A stretch of 64,000 bases of DNA from Methyloversatilis discipulorum (lineage in GTDB: Bacteria; Pseudomonadota; Gammaproteobacteria; Burkholderiales; Rhodocyclaceae). This document shows positions 1 to 14,593 of this stretch, piece by piece. Location of the stretch: the NCBI RefSeq assembly GCF_000527135.1, contig NZ_AZUP01000001.1, positions 3,559,535 to 3,623,534 on the forward strand, written 5' to 3'. Position 1 is the stretch's first letter. Every line of letters starts with the position of its first letter. Under the pieces are notes generated by a model. The model worked only from the letters and a program-made list of their open reading frames with translations, ran no database searches and had not been told where the DNA came from. A program made the translations under genes and the position numbers.

Positions 1-359
1 ATCGTTTCGCCGGCGTCCAGGCCAGGCACGATGAGCGAGAAGGAGGAGGCGGCCAGCATCATGCCGGCGCCGAAACCGAGCAGCACGTCGGAGCCGCGCT
101 GGCCGAGCGAGCGCAGGCCCAGCGCCGGCGCTGCGCCGACGGCGGTGGCGGCGAAGCCGGCCAGCCCGGCCAGCAGGCCCAGGTGCATGGCCTGTGGCGT
201 GCGCGACTCGGCGAAGGCCCAGGACAGCAGGGCCAGCACCGCCGCCAGCCCGATCATCAGCAGGAACTGCAGCGCCGGGTCCAGGCGCAGCCAGGGGAAG
301 AGCGGGCCGGGGCGCGGTGCGCCCGGCGAGGTGGCGGGGGTCGGGTCCATGGCGGTCAT
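1..359 (-). CDS. ZIP family metal transporter, N-terminal part
   Basis: The 5' end of a gene on the minus strand that continues past the left edge; about 119 residues are visible. The start chosen is the ATG at 357-359; a second in-frame ATG lies three codons later. After a Pro-rich cytosolic stretch come at least three hydrophobic segments. The third ends in a Gly/Ala/Met-rich helix with the motif GFGAGMMLAASSFSL, typical of the GufA/ZupT branch of the ZIP family. These inner-membrane proteins take up zinc and other divalent metals. The metal-binding helices IV and V lie outside the window, so substrate cannot be judged. The next gene (minus strand, ending at 413) is upstream and in the same direction. 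Confidence 0.72.
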   Translation of the reverse strand, partial: MTAMDPTPATSPGAPRPGPLFPWLRLDPALQFLLMIGLAAVLALLSWAFAESRTPQAMHLGLLAGLAGFAATAVGAAPALGLRSLGQRGSDVLLGFGAGMMLAASSFSLIVPGLDAGET

Positions 360-412
360 CGCGAAGGCGTGTTCGTGCACCGCATCATAAATGCGGGCAT
401 CAGGCGCGCACC

Positions 413-1669
413 TCAAGATTCGCTTGATCCCGGGGGGTGTCCCCCCCCGGCCACGTGATCGACCACGATGCTGCCGACGATGTCGCCCTCGACATTGACC
501 ACCGTGCGGACCGCATCGAGCAGCCGGTCTATCGGCAGCAGGATGGCGATCGCCTCGGCCGGCAGGCCGACCGACTGCAAGACCATCACCATGGTGACCA
601 TGCCGGCGCTCGGAATGCCCGGCGCCCCGACCGCCGCCAGCATCGACATCACGCAGACGACGATCTGCTGGCCGGCGCTCAGTTCGATGCCGACCAGACT
701 GGCGATGAACAGCGCGGCGGCCGCCTCGTACAGCGCCGTGCCGTCCATATTCATCGTCGTGCCGACCGGTACGACGAAGCCGACCGTGGCCGGGCGCACG
801 CCGAAGTTCGTTTGTGTCACGCGCATCGTGATCGGCATCGTCGCCGAACTGGAGCTGGTGGCCAACGCGGTGATGAAGGATTCGCGACCGCCGCGCCAAA
901 GTGCCAGCGGCGTCACGCGGGTGATCAGCCACAGCAGTCCGGGCAGCACGACGATGCCGTGGAACAGTGTGGTGCCGAGCACGACCGCGACGAAGCGGGC
1001 CATCGTTTCGAGCAAGGCGACATCCTGTGTGGCGATCAGTCTGGCCAGCAGCGCGGCGATGCCCCAAGGGGCAAGTTTCATGATGGCGCCGACGATGCGC
1101 AGCGACAGGTCCTGCATCTCTTCCATGCCGCGATTGATGATCGGGTAGCGGTCGCCAGCCTGCACCAGCGCGATGCCGAGGATGAGCGCGAACACGACCA
1201 GCGCGACGATTTCGCCGTTGGCCAGCGCGGAGAACGGGTTCTTGAACAGACCGGTCAGGAACTGCTGCACGAAGTCGGGGAAGGGCAGTTGCTTCGCCTG
1301 GAAGCCGGCCAGCGCGTCGGCGAACATGTCGAGGTGCATGCCTGCTCCCGGCTTGAAGACATTCGCCGCCGTGATGCCGAGAATGACCGCGATGGTGACG
1401 GTGAGCAGGTAGAACAGCAGCGTGGTCACCCAGACGCGCCGGATGTTGCCGTGCTGCCGCAGGTGGGCCACACCGACCACGATGGACGAGAACACCAGCG
1501 GCACCAGCACCATCTTGAGCAGCGCGATGAAGATGCCGCCGATCAGCCCGGCGAGGTAAAGCCCCTGCACACGCGTCGCGGCATCGTCCGGCAGTGCGCC
1601 GAGGGCAAGGCCAAGACCGGCGCCGATCAATGCGCCGAGCAGGATTTGCGTGTTCATCGTCAGCCGCAT
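413..1669 (-). CDS. DAACS family dicarboxylate/amino acid:cation symporter
   Basis: A 418-residue inner-membrane sodium- or proton-coupled symporter of the dicarboxylate/amino acid:cation family (GltP/GltT/DctA fold). The N-terminal half has the alternating hydrophobic helices and the conserved segment [18 protein letters not shown]. The C-terminal half has the Ser-rich re-entrant loop [13 protein letters not shown], the NMDGTALYE motif and the tail region [13 protein letters not shown]; these form the substrate and cation site. I chose the ATG at 1667-1669 because a GGAG lies nine bases upstream; another ATG at 1703-1705 would add 12 charged residues without a good ribosome site, and one at 1655-1657 would remove four. 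The exact substrate (glutamate, C4-dicarboxylate or other) is not decidable from sequence. Confidence 0.88.
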   Translation of the reverse strand: MRLTMNTQILLGALIGAGLGLALGALPDDAATRVQGLYLAGLIGGIFIALLKMVLVPLVFSSIVVGVAHLRQHGNIRRVWVTTLLFYLLTVTIAVILGITAANVFKPGAGMHLDMFADALAGFQAKQLPFPDFVQQFLTGLFKNPFSALANGEIVALVVFALILGIALVQAGDRYPIINRGMEEMQDLSLRIVGAIMKLAPWGIAALLARLIATQDVALLETMARFVAVVLGTTLFHGIVVLPGLLWLITRVTPLALWRGGRESFITALATSSSSATMPITMRVTQTNFGVRPATVGFVVPVGTTMNMDGTALYEAAAALFIASLVGIELSAGQQIVVCVMSMLAAVGAPGIPSAGMVTMVMVLQSVGLPAEAIAILLPIDRLLDAVRTVVNVEGDIVGSIVVDHVAGGGHPPGSSES

Positions 1670-1786
1670 GCGCTTTTTCTCCGCGATTTTTCGCGACCAT
1701 ACCATTGGCGTCCACCGATGAAACCAAGTGCGTGAGCCGCAGTCGGAAACGCAGCCAGCGTTTCAGCCTGCCGACCGGAGCCCGCC

Positions 1787-2461
1787 ATGAGAACAACGAT
1801 CGCCGCCCTCGTCTTCCCTCTTGGACTCGTCTTCGCCGCCGGCCCTGCGCAGGCGATGAACATCGCCACCGCCATCCAGACCACGGTGCGCGTGCAGGCG
1901 GAGCAGCCGGATGGATCGATCTCGATCGGCAGCGGCGTCGTGCTGCCGGGGCAGCGCGTGGCGACCGCCTGTCACGTGATCGCTGGCGCGAAGTCTCTGA
2001 AAGCCAGCTACCAGTACGTGGCGAAACCGGCCAGCGTGCTGCGCCGCGACGACTGGCGCGACCTGTGCGTGCTGTCGGTGCCCGAACTGGCGGCACCGGC
2101 GGCGAAGATCGCCCGCGCCGGCGACCTGAAGTCGGGCGACCGGCTGCTCGGTTTCAATGGCGCCTACGGCGTCGATGTGCGTCTGCTGGTCGGCGCGCTG
2201 GACAAGACCTTCCACATGGACGGCGCGCCGGTGATGCAGGTGAGCGTGCCCTTCGCCATCGGCGACAGCGGCGGCGGCCTGTTCAACGTGGCCGGCGAAC
2301 TGGTGGGCATACTTGCCTTCGTCGCCAAGACCGCGGGCGAGGAGCGTTACGCGATTCCGATCGAATGGTTGGACGCCGACATCGACGCCACCAAGACGGT
2401 GCCGTTCTGGAAGGCCGATCCGGCCGACATGCCGGACTTCCTGCGGCCGCGGGAACGCTGA
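1787..2461 (+). CDS. Exported trypsin-like serine protease (S1 family)
   Basis: A 224-residue protein with a typical signal peptide (cleavage likely after AGPAQA, about residue 23) and a single trypsin-like domain. The catalytic triad can be read as His63 (in TACHVI), Asp92 (in RDLCVL) and Ser161 (in GDSGGG). There is no PDZ domain, so it is smaller than DegP/HtrA proteins and resembles stand-alone periplasmic trypsin-like proteases. It probably cleaves envelope proteins; no substrate can be named. It is divergent from the symporter gene and followed by uvrA. A related protease with the same triad lies at 35210-36232. Confidence 0.82.
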   Translation: MRTTIAALVFPLGLVFAAGPAQAMNIATAIQTTVRVQAEQPDGSISIGSGVVLPGQRVATACHVIAGAKSLKASYQYVAKPASVLRRDDWRDLCVLSVPELAAPAAKIARAGDLKSGDRLLGFNGAYGVDVRLLVGALDKTFHMDGAPVMQVSVPFAIGDSGGGLFNVAGELVGILAFVAKTAGEERYAIPIEWLDADIDATKTVPFWKADPADMPDFLRPRER

Positions 2462-2577
2462 TTGCACGCGGTTCCGACCGGCGACGCGCGGTCGGTGGGC
2501 CATCGCCGGCGGCGCCGCGCCTGCAGAATCCGTCGTCGCTGCTAAGCTCGCGACCAACTTACCGAACTCCGTCCATC

Positions 2578-8160
<5,583 letters not shown>

Positions 8161-8404
8161 CAGCTGTCTAGTCTCCTTGCCGGTCGGGCCACGCGGACGA
8201 CCCGCGTCGGCCGGCACCTCCGCCCCGTTTCGTCGATTCCTACAGGCCGGGCGACGGCCCGCGACCAAGATTCAGGCTGTGACAGCGGGTCCGTTGTCTG
8301 GCGCGCGTCCGGTAACGATTTGAAGCATGTCGATTACACGTGGCCGTCTGCGCCCAGCCCTCCGCACCCGTTGGAATCACTGTGAATCATGCGGAGACAA
8401 GACG

Positions 8405-8914
8405 ATGAAGAAGATGATGATGACGGCCGCTCTGGCCCTGTCCGCACTGCCGGCGCTGGCCGCCGACGTCGGTGTGTCGATCTCGATCGGACAGCCCGGC
8501 TTCTATGGCCATATCGACATTGGCGACTACTACCCGCGGCCGCGTCTGATCTACCCGCAGCCGGTGGTCATCGTGTCGGGCCCGCATCTGCCGCCGCCGG
8601 TCTACATGCATGTGCCGCCGGGCCATGCCAAGAACTGGCGCAAGTACTGCGGTCGTTACGAGGCCTGTGGCCGCCCGGTCTATTTCGTGCAGGACAGCTG
8701 GTACAACGACGTCTATGTGCCGCGCTACCGCGAGCGCCACGCCTATCGTGAGGTGCGCCACGATCATCACGACGGGCACCGGCATTACGACCGGCACGAC
8801 CGCGACGATCACCACCGTGGCGGCTACGATGATCACCGCGGCGGCAAGCCCGACAAGGGCGGTCGTGGGCACGGCGGCGGTCCGGGCAACGGAAACGGCC
8901 GGGGGCGCGATTGA
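8405..8914 (+). CDS. Exported His-rich small protein
   Basis: A 169-residue protein of unknown function. An N-terminal signal peptide ([20 protein letters not shown]) is followed by a tyrosine/proline-rich region ([16 protein letters not shown]), a short segment with a Cys pair ([17 protein letters not shown]), and a tail of about 60 residues dominated by His, Asp, Arg and Gly. The tail could bind divalent metals or polyanions; this is inference from composition only. The chosen ATG has a GGAG eight bases upstream. Similar small exported proteins with basic, low-complexity tails are common in betaproteobacteria. Confidence 0.75.
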   Translation: MKKMMMTAALALSALPALAADVGVSISIGQPGFYGHIDIGDYYPRPRLIYPQPVVIVSGPHLPPPVYMHVPPGHAKNWRKYCGRYEACGRPVYFVQDSWYNDVYVPRYRERHAYREVRHDHHDGHRHYDRHDRDDHHRGGYDDHRGGKPDKGGRGHGGGPGNGNGRGRD

Positions 8915-8965
8915 TTGGTGCGGGTGCACACTGTTCGACCGGGGAGCACTGTGTCCCGGGTAACA

Positions 8966-9042
8966 GGGATATTTTCCCGATCTCGACGGGAAAATATCCC
9001 AATATGTCACTCTTCCGGATGACTTCCGGGAAACTTTCCCGG
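8966..9042. promoter_or_regulatory. Paired inverted repeats with CGGGAAA half-sites upstream of the PepSY gene
   Basis: Two near-adjacent dyads. The first has perfect 14-base arms at 8966-8979 and 8987-9000 around a 7-base spacer. The second is an 8-base dyad, CCGGGAAA at 9026-9033 and TTTCCCGG at 9035-9042. All four arms carry the same CGGGAAA/TTTCCCG core. They lie 80-155 bases upstream of the PepSY gene start, as expected for a transcription-factor operator. The binding protein is unknown. Confidence 0.55.
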
Positions 9043-9120
9043 GTCGGGGCTAGACTTCGGATACTGCAGCGCAACACGCTGCGGACCCCATTCTGGCATA
9101 CCGAAAAAGGAGAACACACC

Positions 9121-9642
9121 ATGAAGAGCGCTCACCTGCTGGCTACCCTGCTCATTACTGCCGGCGTCGCCGCACCGGCATTCGCGGAACATCACATGCC
9201 GAAGACCTCGGCAGGCCTCGAAAAGTGCATGAAGGCGGCTCTGAAGGCCAAGGCCGGCCAGATCGTCAAGGTCGAACTGAAGAAGGAAGCGGGCGAAGGT
9301 TACATCTACGAATTCGATATCGAGACGCCCGATGGCAAGGCGTGGGATGTCGAGTGCGCGGGCAAGTCGGGCAAGGTGGTCGAGGTCGAGGAAGAAGTGA
9401 CCAAGGAACACCCGAAGTTCTCCGGCGCCAAGGTCAGCGAGGCAGCAGCCCGCGAGATCGCGCTGAAGAAGGTGCCGGGCGAGATCGTCGAGGTCGAGTA
9501 CGAGATCGAACCGGACGGCAAGGGCTCGTACGAGTTCGACATCAAGACTACTGACGGGAAGGAAGTGAAGCTGGAAGTCGATACGGAGTCTGGCGAAGTG
9601 GTGTCGCAGTCGGACGAGAAGTGGCAGATCGGCAAGGAGTGA
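9121..9642 (+). CDS. Exported PepSY-domain protein (two PepSY repeats)
   Basis: A 173-residue periplasmic protein with a signal peptide (cleavage after APAFA) and two PepSY-type repeats. Each has the pattern of an amphipathic helix ([40 protein letters not shown]) followed by strands with YEFDI and DGK. The protein is very rich in Lys and Glu. PepSY domains are thought to inhibit proteases or sense envelope conditions, and in betaproteobacteria they often sit with two-component systems; none is adjacent here. A strong AAGGAG precedes the ATG. The gene has its own terminator and a dyad-rich upstream region, so it is probably a separately regulated monocistronic unit. Confidence 0.82.
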   Translation: MKSAHLLATLLITAGVAAPAFAEHHMPKTSAGLEKCMKAALKAKAGQIVKVELKKEAGEGYIYEFDIETPDGKAWDVECAGKSGKVVEVEEEVTKEHPKFSGAKVSEAAAREIALKKVPGEIVEVEYEIEPDGKGSYEFDIKTTDGKEVKLEVDTESGEVVSQSDEKWQIGKE

Positions 9643-9680
9643 TGCCGGTCGGCAGGTCCGCGGCGCGGGCCTGAACAAAG

Positions 9681-9707
9681 AAGGGCGGTTCGCACCGCCC
9701 TTTTTTT
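9681..9707 (+). terminator. Rho-independent terminator after the PepSY gene
   Basis: Stem AGGGCGGT / ACCGCCCT with a short TCGC loop followed by a run of T residues, 38 bases after the stop codon. Confidence 0.9.
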
Positions 9708-9821
9708 CGCCCTGCAACGGGGCGTGCGGCCCCTTCGAGGTGCTGGGGGTGCGCCTGAGTGGTGCATCGATGCACCGGAAAAGTGATTTTCAATCAATCG
9801 CTTAACTTCTTGTGTTCGTTG

Positions 9822-9850
9822 CCGTTCTGAACTGAAAACCATCAGAACGG
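9822..9850 (+). promoter_or_regulatory. Hairpin overlapping the ribosome-binding site of the Cache-CheW gene
   Basis: Perfect 9-base arms, CCGTTCTGA at 9822-9830 and TCAGAACGG at 9842-9850, around an 11-base loop. The right arm runs into the GGAG ribosome site (9849-9852) of the gene starting at 9859. In RNA this stem could hide the site; in DNA it could equally be an operator. Confidence 0.5.
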
Positions 9851-9858
9851 AGCGTCCG

Positions 9859-12381
9859 ATGTACTGTCCGCAATCCCTCCTTCCACATATGCGCAGCGTG
9901 CTTGCCTGCGAGCGCGAGCTGTCGGAACTGCGCTTCACCTGGCGACTGATCGAGACCACGGCCAAGATGGTCTGCCCGGCCGAGGCGAAAACCATCCTGC
10001 CGGCCATGGCCAGCACGCGCGAGGCATTCGGGAAGCTGGAAACCGAACTGGTTCGCGCGCTGGCCGCCGAGAATGTGAACAAGGTGGTGCTGCAGATGCG
10101 CGCACGGGCGCGCGCGGTCGTCGATGTGGTGGTGCGCAACCTGTACGAGCGCACGGCCGACGTCGGCTTTCTCGCGACCGACGGCGACATCCGCAGCTTC
10201 CTGCGCGCCGGCGGTCACGGCCAAGAGTGCCTTGAGGCGCGTCTGCACGAGTACATCCGCAAGTATTCGGTGTACGACGCCATCTTCGTGCTCGATCTGC
10301 GCGGCGAGGTGCGCGCAGCCATCGGTGCCTCGCCCGACGCGACGGCCGGCGATCCGGCCTTGCTGGAACGCGCGCTCGCGGCACCGGGCTACGTTGAACA
10401 CTTCGGGCACTGCGCGCTGCTGCCAGGACGCGAACGCGCGCTGGTTTACGCGCGACGCATCGACGACGCGGATGGCCGGGCGCTCGGCGTGCTCTGTCTG
10501 TCCTTCCGTTTCGACGACGAAATGGCCGGCATTTTCCGTACTTTCCGTCGCCCGCGCGATCGGGCGGTCATGCTGCTGCTCGATGCCGCTGGACATGTCA
10601 TTGCCAGCAGCGACCCGGACCACGTGCCGCTTGGCCGCACGCCGGAGGCCGCTGCCGGTGCCGACGGGGCGCTGATCGACTTCGGCGGTCGCGAATACGT
10701 CGCCTGCACCTGCGAGGCGACCGGCTACCAGGGCTACGCAGGTCCGGGCTGGCGCGGTCACGTCATGGTGCCGGCCGAATCGGCCTTTCGCGAAGAGGCG
10801 GTCGTGCTGCAGGGGGCAGGGGCACAGTCGTCAGGCCTGAACTGCGGCGAACTGGCGGCTATCGAGGCGCAGGCGGGGGCGATCAAGGACGCGCTGAACC
10901 GGGTCGTCTGGAATGGTCAGGTGATGGCGGGCGGTCGTCGTGGCGATTCGCTGAAGCTGAAGTCCATGCTGCAGCAGATCAGCGAAACCGGCGAGCGCAT
11001 GCGGGCGGTGTTCTCGCGTGCGCTGGCCGCGCTGTCCGACACCATCATGTCGTCGACGCTGCAGGATCTGCAGTTCGTGTCGCGACTGATGATGGACGTG
11101 ATGGACCGCAATCTGTACGAGCGCGCCAACGACTGCCGCTGGTGGGCGCTGGCGCCGGCCTTGCGCGAGGCGCTCGCCAGTGGTCGCGGCGGCGCATCGC
11201 TTGGCGCACTGCTCGACGACATCAACAGGCTCTACACGGTGTACGACCGGCTCTTCGTCTATGGCGCGGACGGGCGCATCGTGGCCTGCAGCACGCTGTC
11301 CGGCGCGGCGGACGACACCGTCGGCCGGCAGGTCGACGGCCGCATCGTCGATGCGGTGAACCGGCTGGCCAGCACACAGAGCTACGCGGTTTCGCCCTTC
11401 GCAGCCAGTCCGCTGCATCGCGACGCGCCGACCTACATCTACCATGCGGCCATCCGCGCGCCGGCCGACGACACGCGCGTGGTTGGCGGCATCGGCATCG
11501 TGTTCGAATCGGCGCGCGAATTCAGGGCCATGCTGAGCGAACTGCTGCCCGCGCGCGATGGCGTGTGGGCCGCCTTCTGCGAGCGCGATGGCTGCGTCGT
11601 CGCCAGCACGCGACCGGATCTCGTGCCGGGAAGCCGGCTGGATCTGGGCGAACTCGCGGTCGGTCTCGACGCCGGCGCCAGTCGTCACGCGCTGATCGAT
11701 TTCGACGGCGTGCGCCATATGGCCGGTGTCGCGCTGTCGGCGGGCTATCGCGAATACAAGACCACCGGCGATTACCGCAACGATCTGGTCGCCGTTGTCG
11801 CGCTGGCGCTACCGGAGGTCTCCGGGGGCCGCAGTGACAACGCGGCTGGCATGGGCGAGGCCGAGAGCAGCGTGCGCCCGGGCGAGGGTGAGGAGTTTGC
11901 GGTATTCCGCCTCGACGACCGGCATCTCGCGGTCAGCGCGGGCCAAGTACTGGAGGCGGCCGATATCGATCGGGTGCGCCGGATCGGCAGTGGCGACGGG
12001 CTGGTGGCTGGCGTGCTGCCGCTCGACGACGCGGGCGGGCTGGAACATGTGCCGGTCGTCAATCTGCGTGCCTTCTTCGAGCTGCCGCGCGCCGAAAGTC
12101 GCGGTCACGTCGTGGTCACGCACTGTGCGCGTGGTCGTCTGGGGCTGGTGGTGGACGATCTGATCAGCGTGACCGAATGTGGCCCGAACGACGTCCGGCC
12201 CGTACCCGACATGGTCGCCGGGCGCTTCCGCTGGCTCGACCGTCTCATCATCACCGGCCGCGACCGCCCGCTGGTGTCCGCACTCGACCTCGACGCGCTG
12301 TACGACATGCTGCGCGACCAGGTCCGCGGCGAGCTGTCGGACGCCAACAGTCTGTTGCAGGACGAAGTGCTGAGCGCCTGA
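9859..12381 (+). CDS. Soluble double-Cache, CheW-domain sensory protein
   Basis: An 840-residue protein with no evident signal peptide or membrane helix. Two sensor-like halves repeat the same pattern: a helix with NLYERTADVGFLAT (about residue 93) or NLYERANDCRWWAL (about residue 417), then YSVYDAIFVLD or YTVYDRLFVYG, typical of Cache/PAS-like ligand sensors. The last 190 residues form a CheW-like domain (EFAVFRLDDRHLAVS, GVLPLDD, VPVVNLRAFF, LGLVVDDLISV). CheW domains couple receptors to CheA, so this looks like a cytoplasmic sensor plugging directly into a chemotaxis array without a methyl-accepting domain. The ATG at 9859 has GGAG seven bases upstream. No che genes are adjacent. The Cache assignment is from pattern and is less sure than CheW. 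Confidence 0.75.
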   Translation: MYCPQSLLPHMRSVLACERELSELRFTWRLIETTAKMVCPAEAKTILPAMASTREAFGKLETELVRALAAENVNKVVLQMRARARAVVDVVVRNLYERTADVGFLATDGDIRSFLRAGGHGQECLEARLHEYIRKYSVYDAIFVLDLRGEVRAAIGASPDATAGDPALLERALAAPGYVEHFGHCALLPGRERALVYARRIDDADGRALGVLCLSFRFDDEMAGIFRTFRRPRDRAVMLLLDAAGHVIASSDPDHVPLGRTPEAAAGADGALIDFGGREYVACTCEATGYQGYAGPGWRGHVMVPAESAFREEAVVLQGAGAQSSGLNCGELAAIEAQAGAIKDALNRVVWNGQVMAGGRRGDSLKLKSMLQQISETGERMRAVFSRALAALSDTIMSSTLQDLQFVSRLMMDVMDRNLYERANDCRWWALAPALREALASGRGGASLGALLDDINRLYTVYDRLFVYGADGRIVACSTLSGAADDTVGRQVDGRIVDAVNRLASTQSYAVSPFAASPLHRDAPTYIYHAAIRAPADDTRVVGGIGIVFESAREFRAMLSELLPARDGVWAAFCERDGCVVASTRPDLVPGSRLDLGELAVGLDAGASRHALIDFDGVRHMAGVALSAGYREYKTTGDYRNDLVAVVALALPEVSGGRSDNAAGMGEAESSVRPGEGEEFAVFRLDDRHLAVSAGQVLEAADIDRVRRIGSGDGLVAGVLPLDDAGGLEHVPVVNLRAFFELPRAESRGHVVVTHCARGRLGLVVDDLISVTECGPNDVRPVPDMVAGRFRWLDRLIITGRDRPLVSALDLDALYDMLRDQVRGELSDANSLLQDEVLSA

Positions 12382-12400
12382 TCGCGTCAGCTGGACGAAA

Positions 12401-12430
12401 AAAAGCCCGATCCGCGGATCGGGCTTTTTT
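12401..12430 (+). terminator. Rho-independent terminator after the Cache-CheW gene
   Basis: Stem AAGCCCGATCC / GGATCGGGCTT with a two-base loop and a T run, 20 bases after the stop codon. On the other strand the A run also gives a T tail, so it may act in both directions, though the tRNA gene on that strand is transcribed toward it. Confidence 0.88.
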
Positions 12431-12442
12431 CTGCAACCGGAG

Positions 12443-12519
12443 TGGTGGTGATGGGGGGACTTGAACCCTCGACCTACGGATTATGAATCCGTCGCTCTAA
12501 CCAGCTGAGCTACATCACC
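12443..12519 (-). tRNA. tRNA-Met (anticodon CAU), elongator type
   Basis: On the minus strand a 77-base cloverleaf is readable: 7-bp acceptor stem GGTGATG/CATCACC, D-arm AGCTCAGCTGGTTAGAGC, anticodon stem ACGGA/TCCGT with loop TTCATAA (anticodon at 12483-12485), T-arm with GTTCAAG, discriminator A and an encoded CCA. The paired first acceptor base (G-C) marks it as elongator Met (or Ile2 if the C is modified), not initiator. Confidence 0.93.
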
Positions 12520-12621
12520 ACGCGAAAGGACGCGGATTGTCGTTTAGACACCGGTACTTGTCAAGGACGGCGCAGCGGCCGGACAATCGCGGGTTGATTG
12601 GACTTGAGCGGGTTCGCCACG

Positions 12622-13788
12622 ATGCAGCGGGATATGGAGTTCGACGTGGTTGTGGTGGGCGCGGGGCTGCCCGGCCTGGCGCTGTGCGCGGCCTTGCGCC
12701 GTTCGCAGCTGTCGGTGGCGCTGGTCGAGGGGCGCATGCCCGAGTGGCCGGTCGGTGGCTGGGACGCGCGGGTGTATGCAGTCAGTCCGTCGAGCGCGCG
12801 CTTTCTCGATGCGGTCGGCGCCTGGGCGCATCTGGACAGCGGCCGCCTGCAGCCGATGACGCGCATCGAGGTGTTCGGCGACCGCGGCGCGCGGCTCGAC
12901 TTTTCCGCCTTCGACGTCGGTGTCGGCGAACTGGCGTGGATCGCCGAATCCAGCTTGATCGCGCGCGAATTGTGGGAAGGCGTCAAGCGGCAGGCCAACG
13001 TGACTCTGCTGTGTCCGGCGCGGCCGCTGTCGCTGACTGTCGCCGACGGTCGCTCGCGGCTGGCGCTGGAGGACGGCCGGGTGCTCGACGCTGCGCTGGT
13101 GGTCGGTGCCGATGGCGTCAACTCCTGGGTGCGCGCGCAGAGCGGGCTGGAGGCACGCTTCACCGACTACCAGGAGCAGGGTGTGGTCGCCAACTTCCGC
13201 TGCGAGAAGCCGCATCTGGGTACGGCCTGGCAGTGGTTCAGGCCCGATGGCGTGCTCGCCTTCCTGCCCTTGCCTGACCAGCACATGTCCATGGTGTGGT
13301 CCGCGCCGGAAGCGACCGCGCGCGAATTGCTGCAATACGACGCCGCTACGCTGGCGACTCAGGTAGCCGCTGCCGGCGATCACGTGCTCGGTGCGCTCGA
13401 AGTGGTGACGCCGGCGGCCGGGTTTCCGCTTCGGTTGATGCAGGTGCCGAAGGTGGTTGCGCCCGGTGTGGCGCTGGTCGGCGACGCCGCGCATGCCATC
13501 CATCCGCTGTCCGGCCACGGCGTCAATCTGGGGTTTGCCGATGTGCGCGTGCTGGCCGAAGTGCTGGCGGACGCCGACCGCAGCGTGCTCGGCGACGTGC
13601 GTCTGCTGCGCCGCTACGAGCGCAAGCGGGCGGAAGAGGTGAATGCGATGCAACTCACCACGCACGCGCTGCACGAGCTGTTCCGGCCGCAGTGGCCGGC
13701 GCTGTCCTGGTTGCGCAACAGCGGACTGAACCTGACCCGGCGCCTGCCTGTCGTAAGGAATGCGCTGGTACGCTACGCACTCGGCTGA
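12622..13788 (+). CDS. UbiH/UbiF-family FAD-dependent hydroxylase
   Basis: A 388-residue flavoprotein monooxygenase of the UbiH/UbiF/VisC/COQ6 family, which hydroxylates the ring of ubiquinone precursors. The three FAD motifs are present: GAGLPGLALC near residue 14, GADGVNSWVR in the middle, and GDAAHAIHPLSGHGVNLG near residue 285. Which ring position it acts on cannot be read from sequence, so no gene symbol is given. The ATG at 12622 was chosen; an upstream TTG and a downstream ATG (12634) are alternatives, the latter just before the FAD-binding strand. It is followed 48 bases later by dsbC in the same direction. Confidence 0.87.
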   Translation: MQRDMEFDVVVVGAGLPGLALCAALRRSQLSVALVEGRMPEWPVGGWDARVYAVSPSSARFLDAVGAWAHLDSGRLQPMTRIEVFGDRGARLDFSAFDVGVGELAWIAESSLIARELWEGVKRQANVTLLCPARPLSLTVADGRSRLALEDGRVLDAALVVGADGVNSWVRAQSGLEARFTDYQEQGVVANFRCEKPHLGTAWQWFRPDGVLAFLPLPDQHMSMVWSAPEATARELLQYDAATLATQVAAAGDHVLGALEVVTPAAGFPLRLMQVPKVVAPGVALVGDAAHAIHPLSGHGVNLGFADVRVLAEVLADADRSVLGDVRLLRRYERKRAEEVNAMQLTTHALHELFRPQWPALSWLRNSGLNLTRRLPVVRNALVRYALG

Positions 13789-13836
13789 GTACTCACAACC
13801 GGCGCGCAACGATGCGCGCCCTCACAAGGAAACTAC

Positions 13837-14550
13837 ATGTCCATCAAGCACACCGCAGCGCTGCTGTGCGCACTGGCTGCATCCACCGCCTGGGCGGGGC
13901 CGGAAGACACGATCAAGGCCGCAGTCGAGTCCACGCTGGGCGCCGGTGCCAAGGTCGAAGGCGTGACGAAGACGCCCTATCTGGGTCTGTATGAAGTGCG
14001 CGTCGGCGGAGAAATCCTCTACACCGACGAGAAGGCGAACTACCTCATCCTAGGCGAAATCCTCGACGCGAAGACGCGCCAGAACATCACGCAGGCGCGC
14101 GTGAACCAGCTGTCGGCGATCAACTTCGCCGAGCTGCCGCTGGACGTCGCGATCAAGCAGGTGCGCGGCAACGGCAAGCGTGTCATCGCCACTTTCGAAG
14201 ACCCGAACTGTGGCTACTGCAAGAAGCTGGCGAAGGAACTGCTGACGCTGAACGACGTGACCGTCTACACCTTCCTGACGCCGGTTCTCGGCCCGGATTC
14301 GCAGAAGAAGTCGGAAGCGATCTGGTGTGCCGGTGACCGCCAGAAGGCGTGGAGCGACTGGATGACGGCCAATGTCGCGCCGGCCGCCGCAACTGCTTCG
14401 TGCGATACCGCCGGTCTGCAGAAGTCGGCCGCGCTGGGCGAGAAGTATCGCGTGCGCGGCACGCCGACCATCTTCCTCAGCAATGGCGAGCGCATTCCGG
14501 GCTATGTGCCGGTGGCGCAGCTCGAAAAGCGCATGGCGGGCGTGAAGTAA
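13837..14550 (+). CDS. dsbC: Periplasmic disulfide isomerase DsbC
   Basis: A 237-residue exported thiol-disulfide isomerase. The signal peptide ends at AAASTAWA; residues about 20-80 form the DsbC dimerisation domain (GLYEVRVGGEILYTDEKANY); the thioredoxin-fold domain carries the active site CGYC in ATFEDPNCGYCKKL and the cis-Pro loop RGTPTIFLSNG. The second Cys pair typical of DsbC (WCAGDRQKAW and ASCDTAG) is present. DsbC reshuffles wrong disulfides in secreted proteins and is kept reduced by DsbD. The ATG follows AAGGAAACTAC. Likely cotranscribed with the upstream UbiH-type gene. Confidence 0.93.
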   Translation: MSIKHTAALLCALAASTAWAGPEDTIKAAVESTLGAGAKVEGVTKTPYLGLYEVRVGGEILYTDEKANYLILGEILDAKTRQNITQARVNQLSAINFAELPLDVAIKQVRGNGKRVIATFEDPNCGYCKKLAKELLTLNDVTVYTFLTPVLGPDSQKKSEAIWCAGDRQKAWSDWMTANVAPAAATASCDTAGLQKSAALGEKYRVRGTPTIFLSNGERIPGYVPVAQLEKRMAGVK

Positions 14551-14562
14551 GGCAGCCCGCTA

Positions 14563-14590
14563 CCGGCGGGGCCGTCGGCCCCGTGCCGGA
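14563..14590. terminator. GC-rich hairpin between convergent dsbC and FecR genes
   Basis: Nested stem: outer CCGGC/GCCGG, inner GGGGCC/GGCCCC with loop GTC. It lies in the 43-base gap between two convergent genes. There is no T run on either side, so its action as a terminator is inferred from position. Confidence 0.5.
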
Positions 14591-14593
14591 TGC

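Noticed and set aside
1594..2577. N-terminal extension of UvrA by 328 codons
   Set aside because: The extension overlaps the protease gene in another frame and has no UvrA similarity; homology starts just after the GTG at 2578.
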